From: Hyphomicrobiales bacterium | GTDB lineage: Bacteria; Pseudomonadota; Alphaproteobacteria; Rhizobiales; Rhizobiaceae | DNA: 64,000 bases | Assembly: GCA_900469445.1 (NCBI GenBank) | Contig: UBXM01000020.1 | Location: forward strand, 1-64,000 | Direction: 5' to 3' | Notes under the pieces: generated by a model | Databases searched by the model: none | Seen by the model: only the letters and a program-made list of their open reading frames with translations | What the model was told of the DNA's origin: nothing | Made by a program: the position numbers and the translations under genes | In this document: in pieces, positions 28,605 through 37,692 of the stretch | How positions within the stretch are numbered: position 1 is the stretch's first letter | How the letters are laid out: every line of letters begins with the position of its first letter

Positions 28605-29609
28605 TCAGGAAAATAGGGCAGCGACTCTGTACGTCATGTAGGAAATCAGAGCCGCCGCCGGCATTGTGACGATCCAGGCGATAACGATGTTGCCTGCCAG
28701 CCCCCAGCGCACAGCCGACACGCGCCGGGCCGCGCCGACACCGATGATCGCGCCGGTGATCGTGTGCGTCGTCGATACCGGAATGCCGAGCCAGGTCGCG
28801 CCGAACAGCGTCAGCGCCCCGCCCGTCTCGGCGCAAAAACCCTGCATCGGATTGAGCCGGGTGATCTTCGACCCCATAGTGTGGACGATCCGCCAGCCGC
28901 CGAACAGCGTGCCGAGCGCCATGGCTGATTGGCAGGTGATCACCACCCAGAACGGCACATAGAACTCCGGACCGAGATAGCCTTGGCTGAACAGCAGAAC
29001 CGCGATGATACCCATCGTCTTCTGCGCGTCATTGCCACCGTGTCCAAGGGAATAAAGCGAGGCGGACACGAACTGCATGATACGGAACGTGCGATCCACA
29101 GCGAAAGGCGTCTGGCGAACGAAGATCCAGGAGACGGCGAGCACCAGGACCAGCGCCAGGAAGAACCCGATCGCAGGCGACATGAAGATCGCCCCCGCCG
29201 TTTTCAGAAAACCACTCCAGACGATCGAAGAGATGCCTACCTTGGCGAGACCTGCACCGATCAATCCGCCGACGAGCGCATGCGACGAACTGGACGGAAT
29301 GCCGAAGATCCAGGTGACGATGTTCCAGACGATCGCTCCCATCAGCGCGGCAAAGATCACTGCGGGCGAAACGATGCCGGGATCGATGATGCCGGTTCCG
29401 AGCGTCTCGGCCACATGGAGGCCGAAGAACAGGAAGGCGATGAAGTTGAAAAACGCCGCCCAGGCGACCGCATATTGCGGCCGAAGCACACGCGTCGAGA
29501 CGATCGTGGCGATCGAGTTGGCGGCGTCGTGCAACCCGTTGAGGAAGTCGAAGAACAGCGCGATGCCGATCAAGGCGATCAGCAGCGGAAGGGCGAGCGT
29601 CGCGTCCAT
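28605..29609 (-). CDS. pit: Low-affinity inorganic phosphate transporter, Pit family
   Basis: 334 residues with about ten hydrophobic segments. The PiT signature GLHDAANSIATIVSTR appears near residue 25 and its repeat GGNDAQKTMGIIAVLL near 195. It imports phosphate as a metal-phosphate/proton symporter in the inner membrane. The start codon overlaps the stop of the DUF47 gene by one base (TGATG), so the two are translationally coupled. The arrangement equals the orfA-pit operon of Sinorhizobium meliloti, where PhoB represses the genes under phosphate starvation; the same is inferred here from the PHO box. Confidence 0.95.
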   Translation of the reverse strand: MDATLALPLLIALIGIALFFDFLNGLHDAANSIATIVSTRVLRPQYAVAWAAFFNFIAFLFFGLHVAETLGTGIIDPGIVSPAVIFAALMGAIVWNIVTWIFGIPSSSSHALVGGLIGAGLAKVGISSIVWSGFLKTAGAIFMSPAIGFFLALVLVLAVSWIFVRQTPFAVDRTFRIMQFVSASLYSLGHGGNDAQKTMGIIAVLLFSQGYLGPEFYVPFWVVITCQSAMALGTLFGGWRIVHTMGSKITRLNPMQGFCAETGGALTLFGATWLGIPVSTTHTITGAIIGVGAARRVSAVRWGLAGNIVIAWIVTMPAAALISYMTYRVAALFS

Positions 29610-30253
29610 CAGACGTTCTCGATCACAATGCCACTGATCTCGTTGGCGACGTCTTCGAAACGGTCGACAACCTTTTCAAGCTCGCCGTAGATCTCGCTCC
29701 CGATCATGTAGGCCATAGCGTCGCCGGCACCGCCATGGCGAACGAAGAGATCCTTAAGCCCTTGGTCATGCAGTTCATCGGAACGCCCTTCCACGCGAGT
29801 GACCTCTTCCGCGATCGCACTGAGGCGCTGGGCATTCGCACCGACCTTGTCGAGAAGTGGAATGGCCGCAGCGACCAAATGCGCGGCCCGTACGACCTCC
29901 TCGCCCATCTGCCGCATTAGTGGGTCGAAGCTCGACTGCTCAAAGAGGCGAATGGTCTTGACCGTCTTGTGCATCATGTCGATGGCGTCATCCATCGACT
30001 GGATCAGGTCTTTGATGTCGCCACGATCAAAGGGCGTTATGAAGCTGCGTCTGACCGCGAGAAGCACATCTCGCGTGACATTGTCGGCGTGATCCTCCAG
30101 TGTCACGATCCGTTCGCAGTTCTTCTGGACATCCACACCATTAAGAAGATCGCGTAGAGCCTCGGCCGCTTCTACAACCGTCTTCGCATGCTCGCAGAAC
30201 ATATCGAAGAACCTATCCTCACGCGGCATCAGTCTCCGGAAAATGCTCATCAT
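29609..30253 (-). CDS. DUF47 family Pit accessory protein (PhoU-like)
   Basis: 214 residues, all-helical and PhoU-like: FFDMFCEHAKTVVEAAEALR, then DHADNVTRDVLLAVRRSFIT and DRGDIKDLIQSMDDAIDMMH. This is the DUF47 (TIGR00153) protein encoded with Pit transporters, corresponding to OrfA of the S. meliloti orfA-pit operon. It is thought to assist or regulate Pit activity. It is the first gene of the two-gene operon, with a PHO box 38 bp before its start. Confidence 0.93.
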   Translation of the reverse strand: MMSIFRRLMPREDRFFDMFCEHAKTVVEAAEALRDLLNGVDVQKNCERIVTLEDHADNVTRDVLLAVRRSFITPFDRGDIKDLIQSMDDAIDMMHKTVKTIRLFEQSSFDPLMRQMGEEVVRAAHLVAAAIPLLDKVGANAQRLSAIAEEVTRVEGRSDELHDQGLKDLFVRHGGAGDAMAYMIGSEIYGELEKVVDRFEDVANEISGIVIENV

Positions 30254-30290
30254 CGGCTTGGTCCCTGCGTGATCTTTGCGTGCGGAAGCG

Positions 30291-30308
30291 CTGTCATAAA
30301 ACTGTCAT
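30291..30308. promoter_or_regulatory. PHO box upstream of the DUF47-pit operon
   Basis: CTGTCAT-AAAA-CTGTCAT, two direct seven-base repeats 11 bp apart, exactly the PhoB-binding pattern. Its position close to the operon start fits repression by PhoB, as known for orfA-pit in S. meliloti. Confidence 0.8.
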
Positions 30309-30430
30309 AAACACAGGCTGGCCATTGTAGCAACCGCGAAATAGCCGATTGATGGGGCCATGTAGGTCATCCGAAAAGACCGCAGGCGGTCAGCAGCAAA
30401 AGACGGGACGCTGCACAGCAGCTTGCCGCA

Positions 30431-30895
30431 ATGCCCGACAAGCTGTTAGCGGAGAGTTTCGGACGCAGTATGGAGCTGTCTGCTACCGATAGACCCGTGG
30501 AGGGCGAGATGTTCAGGTCTGTCCTACTGATTACATCGCGAGGCACCGGCCGCTGGGTCATTCCAAAAGGATGGCCGATGAAAAAGAAGAAACCGCACGA
30601 AGCCGCTGCGATCGAAGCTTGGGAGGAAGCTGGCATACGCGGCCGTGCGAAGAAGGCGGCCGTTGGACTCGACACTTATCTAAATTGGCTCGATGACGGA
30701 AATGTCGCTCCGTGTGGGGTGAAGGTATATCAGGTCAAGGTCTCAGAGACGGCCACCGAGTACAAGGAACGTGGGCAGCGAAAGCCAGCTTGGGTCTCCA
30801 CTGAAGAAGCCGCGCGGCGAGTGCGCGAAGTCGAGCTCAAGTCGATGCTGATCGCATTTAGGCTTAAGAAACGGCTTCCGGCAAGCGAAGATTGA
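30431..30895 (+). CDS. NUDIX hydrolase with divergent Nudix box
   Basis: 154 residues. The fold is recognisable from VLLITSRGTGRWVIPKGWPM and the helix AAAIEAWEEAGIRG. Compared with GX5EX7REUXEEXGU, the first Glu is Lys and the Arg is Ile, while the REUXEE glutamates that bind metal (EAWEE) remain. It resembles the DIPP-type (diphosphoinositol or dinucleoside polyphosphate) branch and has a paralogue with a full box at 60562-61101. Activity is plausible but the substrate is unknown. It is divergent from the pit operon and shares its upstream region. Confidence 0.85.
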   Translation: MPDKLLAESFGRSMELSATDRPVEGEMFRSVLLITSRGTGRWVIPKGWPMKKKKPHEAAAIEAWEEAGIRGRAKKAAVGLDTYLNWLDDGNVAPCGVKVYQVKVSETATEYKERGQRKPAWVSTEEAARRVREVELKSMLIAFRLKKRLPASED

Positions 30896-30922
30896 GCCGA
30901 TTGAAGCGGTGTATCGGTTAGG

Positions 30923-30950
30923 GTCTTGAACGGACACGAACCGCCTACCC
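30923..30950. repeat. CTCTTGA/T-arm-like element
   Basis: GTCTTGAACGGACACGAACC followed by GCCTACCC. It belongs to the group at 46497, 46603, 47455 and 61810 and lies 28 bp after the NUDIX stop codon. Confidence 0.45.
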
Positions 30951-31155
30951 CGTCATTCGTTGGCTATAATCCAACCTCGTCACCACTTTGCTCTGGAGCG
31001 CCGATATGCGGCCGCTAGCGGATCTTCCACCTAGCCAACGAAGCCAAAGAGGTGATGGTCTCTCACGGTGGGGTCAACGGACATCCCGCCAACTGCACCA
31101 GTGGGTAGATTCATTTTTCCGGCCGTAGCCCATCCGCGATATTAGTTAGGAGTGT

Positions 31156-34100
31156 TTGGAAACTTCGGGCATTCTCGTACAGTCGAAGCGGGAGGCGCAG
31201 GCAGTGCAGACGTCCGAAATTATCAAGCTGCTAGAGCACCGTCTGGCTGAGGCAGAGGCGCAACTTGCCAAAGCCGAGAGCGCGCATCGCGCACGCGAGA
31301 AGAGACAAGCTTTTTTGCTTGAGCTGAGCGACGCCCTACGGCCGGTTTCAGACGCACGGGACATCCAGAAGACAACCACACGGATGGTCGGCACTCATCT
31401 GGGCGTCGATCGAGCGATGTACGCTGAAGTGGATGGCGCTCTGGGTGCGGAGACCGGTACTGTCCACGCACAGTTCGTGCGACCGCCCGCCAGCGACGAT
31501 AGTGCGACGGTCGAAGTTTTCCCCCACCAGTTTACCTTCGATCAGTTCGGCGTGCACACAATGGGAGCCCGCTACCGCGGCGAGCCACTGGTCGTAACGG
31601 ACATATCCAGCGATCCGGCTTTTGGCGCGGAAGAGCGAGCGGCCTGGCAGAAGGCGGGCGTTTGCGCGGCCATCGTTGCGCCGCTCGCTAAGGGTGGCCG
31701 TCTTGTCGCAGAGTTCGGTATCCATTGCGCTCAAGCACGCAACTGGACTGCTGAGGAAGTAGCGCTGGTTCAAGAGGTTGCCGAACGCACCTGGGCTACC
31801 GCAGAACGTGCCCGAGCGGAAGCGGCCTTGAGAGCGAGCGAAGAGAAGTACCGGTCGTTGTTTCAGTCCATGGACGAGGCCTACGCCGTTGTCGAAGTGC
31901 TGAAGGACGACGCCGGCGACTGGGTCGACTTCCGCTTCCTTGATGCGAACCCGGCCTTCATGGATCACACGACCATGCCCTATCCCGTCGGAAAGACGGC
32001 GACCGAACTGCTGGGTAAACCCAACCCCCGCTGGACAAAGCTCTACGGTAAGGCGCTCGACACGGGAAAGCCGATGCGGATCGAGGAAACCGAGCACACG
32101 CTCGGGCGCACCTTCGACCTTAACATTTTCAGCCTCGACCGTCGAAGCAACCGTGTCGCGGTGCTCTTCACCAACATTACTGAGCGAAGGCTCGCTGAAG
32201 CTGCGTTAATAGAGAGCGAGAAGAAGTATCGGTCGCTGTTTGAGTCGATGGACCAAGGATACAGCCTGAACGAGGTCGTCCGTGATGCAGAAGGCCATGC
32301 GGTAGATATCCGTTACATCGAGCACAACCCGGCGCTAGCCCGATTGACGGGGGTTCCTGCAAGCGAGGCAACAGGCCGCTTGGCGAGCGAGGTCTTTCCT
32401 GGTCTCGACCGATATTGGATCGATATCCTCGACCGCGTCGTCACCAGTGGCGTATCCGAGCAGGTAGAACACGAGCTCAGTCCTATTGGACGCTGGTATC
32501 AGTCAAAGTTCTATCCCGTGGGTGGTGACCGCTGTGCCTCTCTTTTCGACGATATCACCGAGCGCAAAATGATTGAGGGCGCGCGGTGTGAAAATGAGGA
32601 GCGGCAGGCTTTCCTCCTCAAGCTGAGCGACTCTCTACGGGCAGAGCCAGACACCGACGCTGTTGCTTATCGAGCCCTTACGCTCCTCTCGGACCATCTG
32701 AACCTCGATCGTTGCTACATTACCTATTACCGCCCTGAAGACGACGAGGCGGTGTTTCCCTACCAGGTCGGCAACGACACCGTGCCGCCGCTTCCGCCGA
32801 GTGTGCGCTTGTCGGATTTCCCTGAGGCCTATGCCGAGGTCCATGAGCGGACGTTTGTCATAAACGACGATTTCGAACGGCGGGGCCTTTCCGAGACCGA
32901 ACGCGCCAATAGTGAAGCGCTCGGTATGAGAGCCATGCTGGCCTCAACCTTACGGAAGGGCGCCCACCTTCCACTCGCCTCGATGGCTGCCGTTTCATCG
33001 CGCCCGCGGCAGTGGACGCAAGCTGAGATCGCGCTGGTCGAGGAAACGGCTGAGAGGACGTGGTCCGCGATTGAGCGCGCACGCGCAGATGCGACACTGC
33101 GTGAAAACGAGGAACGATTGAGCCTCGCGGTTGAAATCGGCGCTTTGGCTAGCTGGGATTGGGACGTTAAATCGAGCGCGGTAACGTGGAACGACCGTCA
33201 TTTCCTCATGCAGGGCTACGGCGTGGATGAAGTAATACCAAGCTTCGAGGCATGGTTGGCTCGCGTCCACCCTGATGACCGGGACGAGGCCCTCGCCCTT
33301 ATTGAAAACGCAAGAGACAGGAAGATTGTCTTCGCTCACGACTTTAGGAGCCAGCACCCCGACGGCCGTATCGTATGGTGCTCAGCGCGAGGACGGTTCT
33401 TTTATGGCGCTGACGGACGAGCATATCGGATGATCGGGGTCATGGAGGACATTACCGAGCGGGTTGAGGCTGAATCAGCGCTGCGCAAAAGCGAAGAACG
33501 CTTCCAGCAGTTCGCCAGCGCCTCGTCGTCCGGTCTGTGGATCAGAAAGGCCGACACGATGAAAATGGAGTTCGTCAGCCCTGCGGTGGCCAAGATTTAT
33601 GGTACTGAGCCCGATGCCTTCACGGGAGATATTGAACGCTGGGCGGCCATGATCGTACCAGAGGATCGAGAAACCGCTCTGGCCCACATCGAACAAGCCC
33701 TTCACGGCGAGCCAGCCGCGCATGAATTCCGTATCCGGCGGCACGATGGTACGTTCCGCTGGATACGGAACACGGACTTCCCGCTCTATGACGACAAGGG
33801 CCACGTCGAGCGGATTGGTGGAATAGTTGAAGACGTCACCACTGCGAAAATGGCCGTCGAGCACCAAGCCGTCCTGCTTGCCGAATTGCAGCATCGCGTT
33901 AGAAACATAATGGCAATCATTCGGTCGACCGTGGTGAGGTCCGCTCACGGAGCCGTCGATGTCGAGAACTACAAGACGTCGCTCGCTGGTCGCCTGCTGG
34001 CTTTGGCCCGTGTACAGACATTGCTGACACGGCAAGCCAATGCAGGCGGTTCACTCCGAAGCATCCTCGAAAGCGAAATCGGAGCGCAGGCCCATTCCGA

Positions 34101-34875
34101 AAACCAATACGAGCTGACCGGCCCTGAAATCATGCTGTCACCTAAAGCCGTGGAGGTCTTGACCTTGGCGTTCCACGAGCTTTCGACCAATGCCCTGAAA
34201 TACGGCGCCTTGTCCGTGAACGACGGCAAAGTTCTGGTCAAATGGACAGCCTTCGAGAAACGAGAAAAGCCGTGGCTGGCGATCGACTGGATCGAGGAAG
34301 GCGCTCCACCGCAGCCACCACCGACACGCCGCGGCTTCGGATCGGAATTGATCGAGGCAAAAATTCCCTATGAGCTGCGCGGCACGGGGAAAACGACGAT
34401 TGAGCCAGGCGGTGCTCACTGTCACATCGAGTTTCCGCTCCGCGATGCTGAAAGCATCCTGGAGACCGACGCACCCGCGCCTACCAGACTATATGGAGGA
34501 ACTGTCGACATGACTGGAGCGCCTGACCTAACCGGAAAGAACGTACTTGTCGTTGAGGATGATTATTATGTTGCATCCGACACTGCCGCGGCATTGCGAG
34601 GAGCAGGCGCCGATGTGCTTGGTCCCTGCCCTACCGAGGAGGATGCGTTACGCCTGCTCGAAGGCGAAAACCCGACTGCAGTTGTCCTCGACCTGAACCT
34701 CGGCGGCGGTGGACCTAGGTTCAAAATCGCTCACAAGCTTGTAAAGCGTGGCACGCCGTTCATTTTCCTGACTGGCTATGATCCAGATGTCATTCCGGAA
34801 GACCTGAGCCATGTCCTCAGGCTGCAAAAGCCGGTTGCGTTGCGTGATGTCGTAGAAGCGTTGAGCAAGCTATGA
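31156..34875 (+). CDS. Multi-sensor HWE-type histidine kinase with receiver
   Basis: 1239 residues, cytoplasmic. Approximate order: coiled coil (15-50), GAF (60-225), PAS (230-345), PAS (350-470), GAF (480-640), PAS (650-770), PAS (775-895), HWE kinase (905-1095) and receiver (1115-1235). The phospho-acceptor region is AELQHRVRNIMAIIRSTVVR (HRxxN as in HWE kinases), with the N-box Glu and Asn in LAFHELSTNALKYGAL. The receiver phospho-Asp is in VVLDLNLGGG. HWE kinases often feed the alphaproteobacterial general stress response or act with single-domain receivers. The start is TTG with TAGGAG three bases upstream; GTG 31204 is an alternative. The next gene is a receiver protein. Confidence 0.92.
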   Translation: METSGILVQSKREAQAVQTSEIIKLLEHRLAEAEAQLAKAESAHRAREKRQAFLLELSDALRPVSDARDIQKTTTRMVGTHLGVDRAMYAEVDGALGAETGTVHAQFVRPPASDDSATVEVFPHQFTFDQFGVHTMGARYRGEPLVVTDISSDPAFGAEERAAWQKAGVCAAIVAPLAKGGRLVAEFGIHCAQARNWTAEEVALVQEVAERTWATAERARAEAALRASEEKYRSLFQSMDEAYAVVEVLKDDAGDWVDFRFLDANPAFMDHTTMPYPVGKTATELLGKPNPRWTKLYGKALDTGKPMRIEETEHTLGRTFDLNIFSLDRRSNRVAVLFTNITERRLAEAALIESEKKYRSLFESMDQGYSLNEVVRDAEGHAVDIRYIEHNPALARLTGVPASEATGRLASEVFPGLDRYWIDILDRVVTSGVSEQVEHELSPIGRWYQSKFYPVGGDRCASLFDDITERKMIEGARCENEERQAFLLKLSDSLRAEPDTDAVAYRALTLLSDHLNLDRCYITYYRPEDDEAVFPYQVGNDTVPPLPPSVRLSDFPEAYAEVHERTFVINDDFERRGLSETERANSEALGMRAMLASTLRKGAHLPLASMAAVSSRPRQWTQAEIALVEETAERTWSAIERARADATLRENEERLSLAVEIGALASWDWDVKSSAVTWNDRHFLMQGYGVDEVIPSFEAWLARVHPDDRDEALALIENARDRKIVFAHDFRSQHPDGRIVWCSARGRFFYGADGRAYRMIGVMEDITERVEAESALRKSEERFQQFASASSSGLWIRKADTMKMEFVSPAVAKIYGTEPDAFTGDIERWAAMIVPEDRETALAHIEQALHGEPAAHEFRIRRHDGTFRWIRNTDFPLYDDKGHVERIGGIVEDVTTAKMAVEHQAVLLAELQHRVRNIMAIIRSTVVRSAHGAVDVENYKTSLAGRLLALARVQTLLTRQANAGGSLRSILESEIGAQAHSENQYELTGPEIMLSPKAVEVLTLAFHELSTNALKYGALSVNDGKVLVKWTAFEKREKPWLAIDWIEEGAPPQPPPTRRGFGSELIEAKIPYELRGTGKTTIEPGGAHCHIEFPLRDAESILETDAPAPTRLYGGTVDMTGAPDLTGKNVLVVEDDYYVASDTAAALRGAGADVLGPCPTEEDALRLLEGENPTAVVLDLNLGGGGPRFKIAHKLVKRGTPFIFLTGYDPDVIPEDLSHVLRLQKPVALRDVVEALSKL

Positions 34876-35065
34876 CGAGCATCCGATGATTACATCTCTG
34901 TCAGATTGAGTCGTTACGTCGAGCCGAAGGAACCTGCCGACGTCCTGGCGGACATCTGACTGTTCCGTCATTCAAACCTATAGCGGGGAAGTCAGAACTG
35001 CGCGGGAGATGTTGAAATTAGCTGACCCTGAATTAGATATCACGGATAAGTGCGTGGGGGGGGCG

Positions 35066-35572
35066 ATGGCGGAAACGCTGGAGTTAAGAAACAATAGCCG
35101 CGTCAGCCGCGTCAACGACCAGCGAAAACGACGAGAGTACCAATCGGCTTTTGCACAACACCTCCAACGGGTCAGAAACGTTAAAAGCCACGCTTCCTTG
35201 GCCGAGACGGATGACTTCGATCTTCAAGGCCGGCGCGTCTTGGTCGTTGAGGACAGTTACGAACAGGCTCGTGAGTTGACTGATTTCTTGCGGTCGCACA
35301 GGATCGAGGTCGTCGGTTCCTTCCCCCGCGCAAAGGAGGCCATCAAATATCTTGAGCATGACCGTGTCGATGCTGCAGTGCTCGACGTTTTTCTGGCGGA
35401 AGGAAATGCTATAGGTTTGGCAAAGACTCTTTCCGAAGCGAACACTCCATTTGCGTTCGTCACGGGCTACCAGCGGGAACTGCTCCCCGCCGAACTCCGT
35501 AGCGCTCCCTACTACTGCAAGCCTTGCAGTGGTGAGGAGATAAGTTCCTTCCTCCGTTGTGCGCTTCGGTGA
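35066..35572 (+). CDS. Single-domain response regulator with basic N-terminal extension
   Basis: About 168 residues. Residues 1-55 form a basic helical extension (RVNDQRKRREYQSAFAQHLQ). The receiver follows (RRVLVVEDSYEQARELTDFL) with phospho-Asp in AAVLDVFL, Thr/Ser of FAFVTGY and Lys of YYCKP. There is no output domain, so it probably relays phosphate from a kinase; the HWE kinase directly upstream on the same strand is the obvious partner. The start could also be 35009. The extension resembles the small protein at 27260-27445. Confidence 0.88.
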   Translation: MAETLELRNNSRVSRVNDQRKRREYQSAFAQHLQRVRNVKSHASLAETDDFDLQGRRVLVVEDSYEQARELTDFLRSHRIEVVGSFPRAKEAIKYLEHDRVDAAVLDVFLAEGNAIGLAKTLSEANTPFAFVTGYQRELLPAELRSAPYYCKPCSGEEISSFLRCALR

Positions 35573-35769
35573 AGGCGCGAACACGACGGAAGCGCGCGAG
35601 GCGTCGAGTTTCTAGGTGTCCGAGCATTATGTTGATGGAACGTCACAGATCTCCGACATGTCTGCTTCAACAACACATATCACGCCGTTCGGGCGGTCGC
35701 ACACCTTCCGCTTTCCGAATTTGGTGAGGAAAGCCGGTTGCTGCCGCGGCCGGCGATTCCTCGACACCG

Positions 35770-35926
35770 CGAACGTACACACTATTGCGATTGCTCCGCG
35801 TTGTACGAGAACGCGCGCAGCTTCCCAATAGAATTTAGGTCGGTCGAACCAGTGCGCCGCAGTTGCGGCGGTACGGCCCGAATGATCTTTTTCCTGACCA
35901 AAGCCTCGAAGAACAATTGAAAGCAC
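35770..35926 (-). pseudogene. SAM-dependent methyltransferase fragment
   Basis: The minus-strand frame reads TAATAAHWFDRPKFYWEAAR and VLVQRGAIAIVCT. This matches motif post-I/III of class I SAM methyltransferases (AAHWFDxxxFYxEAxRVLxxGG). The SAM-binding motif I and the rest of the protein are missing, so it is a relic. Nothing else is recognised between 35573 and 36010. Confidence 0.5.
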
Positions 35927-36010
35927 GGCGGTTCTCGCGGCTACACTTGCTTGCTGTCGAAGGCGCTGCCATTGATTAGATACAGTCCTTCAACTAAGGC
36001 ATGAAAAAAC

Positions 36011-36799
36011 ATGACAGGGACGTTGGCGAGTTTTTGGACGGGAAGCCCGCTCGGAACAATCGAGTATATCAGCGCCCTTTCCTTTCTCGAAACGGGCCAC
36101 TCGCTCGTCCTGTACGTGATCGGAGATGTTGGCAATATACCACCCGGCATTGAGGTCAGAGATGCCAGGGAAATCTTGGATACCGGAAAGGTAGTGACCT
36201 ATCGCAAGACAGGTAGTGCTGCGCTTCACGCCAATTTCTTCCGCTATGCACTGTTCACGAAGACAGACTTTACCTGGGTTGACCTGGACATCGTAGCTTT
36301 ACGTACCATCGATACCAGCGCGCCCTATATTTTCGGATATGAACGCAGCGACACGTTGAATAACGCTGTTCTGAAGCTGCCCAAAGATTCCGCAGCACTG
36401 CAGGAACTGCTCAAGTTCAAAAGCGATACACGCGGTTATCCGCCAACGGTGCAGGGCTTTCGCCGTTTCAAATATATGGTGAAATCCTTAGGCTTCGGGG
36501 TACATATTCGTGACTGGCCATGGGGCGCAACAGGGCCACGTGCACTGACCCATTTCGCCAAGAAATCAGGGGAAATTAGCCACGCCCAAAATATGGATGT
36601 ATTTTATCCAATCCCCTTTCGCGATGCCTGGCGTTTCGCAAAGCCGGACGAGTTGAATTTCGAATCGTTTCCCGAGGAAACACGGTTGGTTCATCTTTGG
36701 GGGAAAGATCTTCGTACAATCCTTCGCGACAAGTATGATGGCCAAATTCCATCAGGCTCGTTTATCGATATCGCCCGAAAGCGTTACTCGCAACGGTGA
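36011..36799 (+). CDS. Glycosyltransferase with DXD motif (capsular polysaccharide/Gb3-synthase-like)
   Basis: 262 residues. The N-terminus TGTLASFWTGSPLGTIEYIS, the segment ALHANFFRYALFTKTDFTWV and the metal/nucleotide-sugar motif VDLDIVAL (near residue 95) place it with the DXD-containing sugar transferases annotated as capsular polysaccharide synthesis or alpha-1,4-glycosyltransferase-like. NAVLKLPKDSAALQELL fits the acceptor region of that group. Product and acceptor are unknown; a role in surface polysaccharide is likely. No polysaccharide operon surrounds it, so it is an isolated, probably acquired gene. Confidence 0.8.
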   Translation: MTGTLASFWTGSPLGTIEYISALSFLETGHSLVLYVIGDVGNIPPGIEVRDAREILDTGKVVTYRKTGSAALHANFFRYALFTKTDFTWVDLDIVALRTIDTSAPYIFGYERSDTLNNAVLKLPKDSAALQELLKFKSDTRGYPPTVQGFRRFKYMVKSLGFGVHIRDWPWGATGPRALTHFAKKSGEISHAQNMDVFYPIPFRDAWRFAKPDELNFESFPEETRLVHLWGKDLRTILRDKYDGQIPSGSFIDIARKRYSQR

Positions 36800-36804
36800 G
36801 GGAG

Positions 36805-37170
36805 CCGATCGCTTCACCAGTCTTGACGAAGGGCTCCATTACGACGGCGCCGGTATAGTTGATCTTGTGAAGAGCAGCGCCGATCTGGTGCCAAGGCGGA
36901 TTGCCTTTGCCGGGAGGCGGCGGTTGGTCTCGCCGGTATAAAAATGACCGAGCAGCGGACCTGCACTACGGATCGCATCGTCAAAACTGGCTTCCTCACT
37001 GTCCATATAAATAGTATCGAGCATGACCTTGACGTTTGACTTTACCGACATCGGTGACGAAGGCGACGCCTTCGGCAGCCGTGTTGAGGGCATGGTCCTC
37101 GAAGCAGTTCAACACCTCGATGCAGAGATTGATGCCAAGATCGTTGGCGAAGTCGGCAATGCCGTGAATG
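36805..37170 (-). pseudogene. Sugar epimerase (D-psicose/tagatose 3-epimerase-like) remnant
   Basis: Reads GIHGIADFANDLGINLCIEV, LNCFEDHALNTAAEGVAFVT then, after a one-base shift, NVKVMLDTIYMDSEEASFDD and GHFYTGETNRR; after another shift AVVMEPFVKTGEAIG. The Glu/Asp/Glu metal-site regions of the xylose-isomerase-like TIM barrel are recognisable (EVLN, LDTxxM, HFxxGExNRR, VMEPFV). The N-terminal half is missing and at least two frameshifts occur, so it is inactive. Confidence 0.75.
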
Positions 37171-37397
37171 CCCTAGACGCCCCGAGCCCGGTCCCCTTCC
37201 GACACGCGTCTGCGACCGAAAACGATTATCGCGAGGAAGGATTCGGCGATCAACAGAAACAGGTCGTCGTGATCGCCGAGCGAAAGCAGAGACCGGCGAG
37301 CCATTCTCGAGCTCGCGAACCCGCAGCTTCGAGCGTCGAGGCAGCAAGTGGTCATGTAGAAAGCTGGCTTGAATTCTCCGGCCGCACGACAACGCTT

Positions 37398-37604
37398 CTA
37401 TTGCTGACCGGTTTTATTTCCCCTGGTCATTTCAGGCGGAGGCGGAGGCGCTTTGAGAGCGTTAGTAGCGCCTTCGGTCTCTTCGTTGGCCGGGACAGTC
37501 GGCTTCTCGCGCTCATTGTCAAAACGATGAGCCTTTCCGGTCCCATCATCGTTTTCGACTTTGTCTCCGCGCTGGCGAACTTGGGTCTGGTTTAGGTCCT
37601 TCAT
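37398..37604 (-). CDS. Hypothetical charged protein, 68 residues
   Basis: Starts MKDLNQTQVRQRGDKVENDD and contains NALKAPPPPPEMTRGN. It is hydrophilic, probably disordered and without a domain. Similar low-complexity small proteins occur in rhizobia. It is divergent from the flavoprotein gene that starts at 37693. Confidence 0.5.
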   Translation of the reverse strand: MKDLNQTQVRQRGDKVENDDGTGKAHRFDNEREKPTVPANEETEGATNALKAPPPPPEMTRGNKTGQQ

Positions 37605-37692
37605 TGTTCTCTCAACTTTGTTGATCCGATAACGGAACGAAGCTGCGGGCGAGACTGTTCCACCGCTGCCGTGAGAGCAAGGACTTGCCAGA

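Noticed and set aside
28929..29690. 253-residue plus-strand frame opposite pit
   Set aside because: Very Arg/Asp/Gln-rich antisense of a transporter gene; pit on the other strand is certain.
37171..37397. Upstream half of the epimerase remnant
   Set aside because: The open frames here do not resemble the epimerase N-terminus; the gene seems to have been cut at about 37170.
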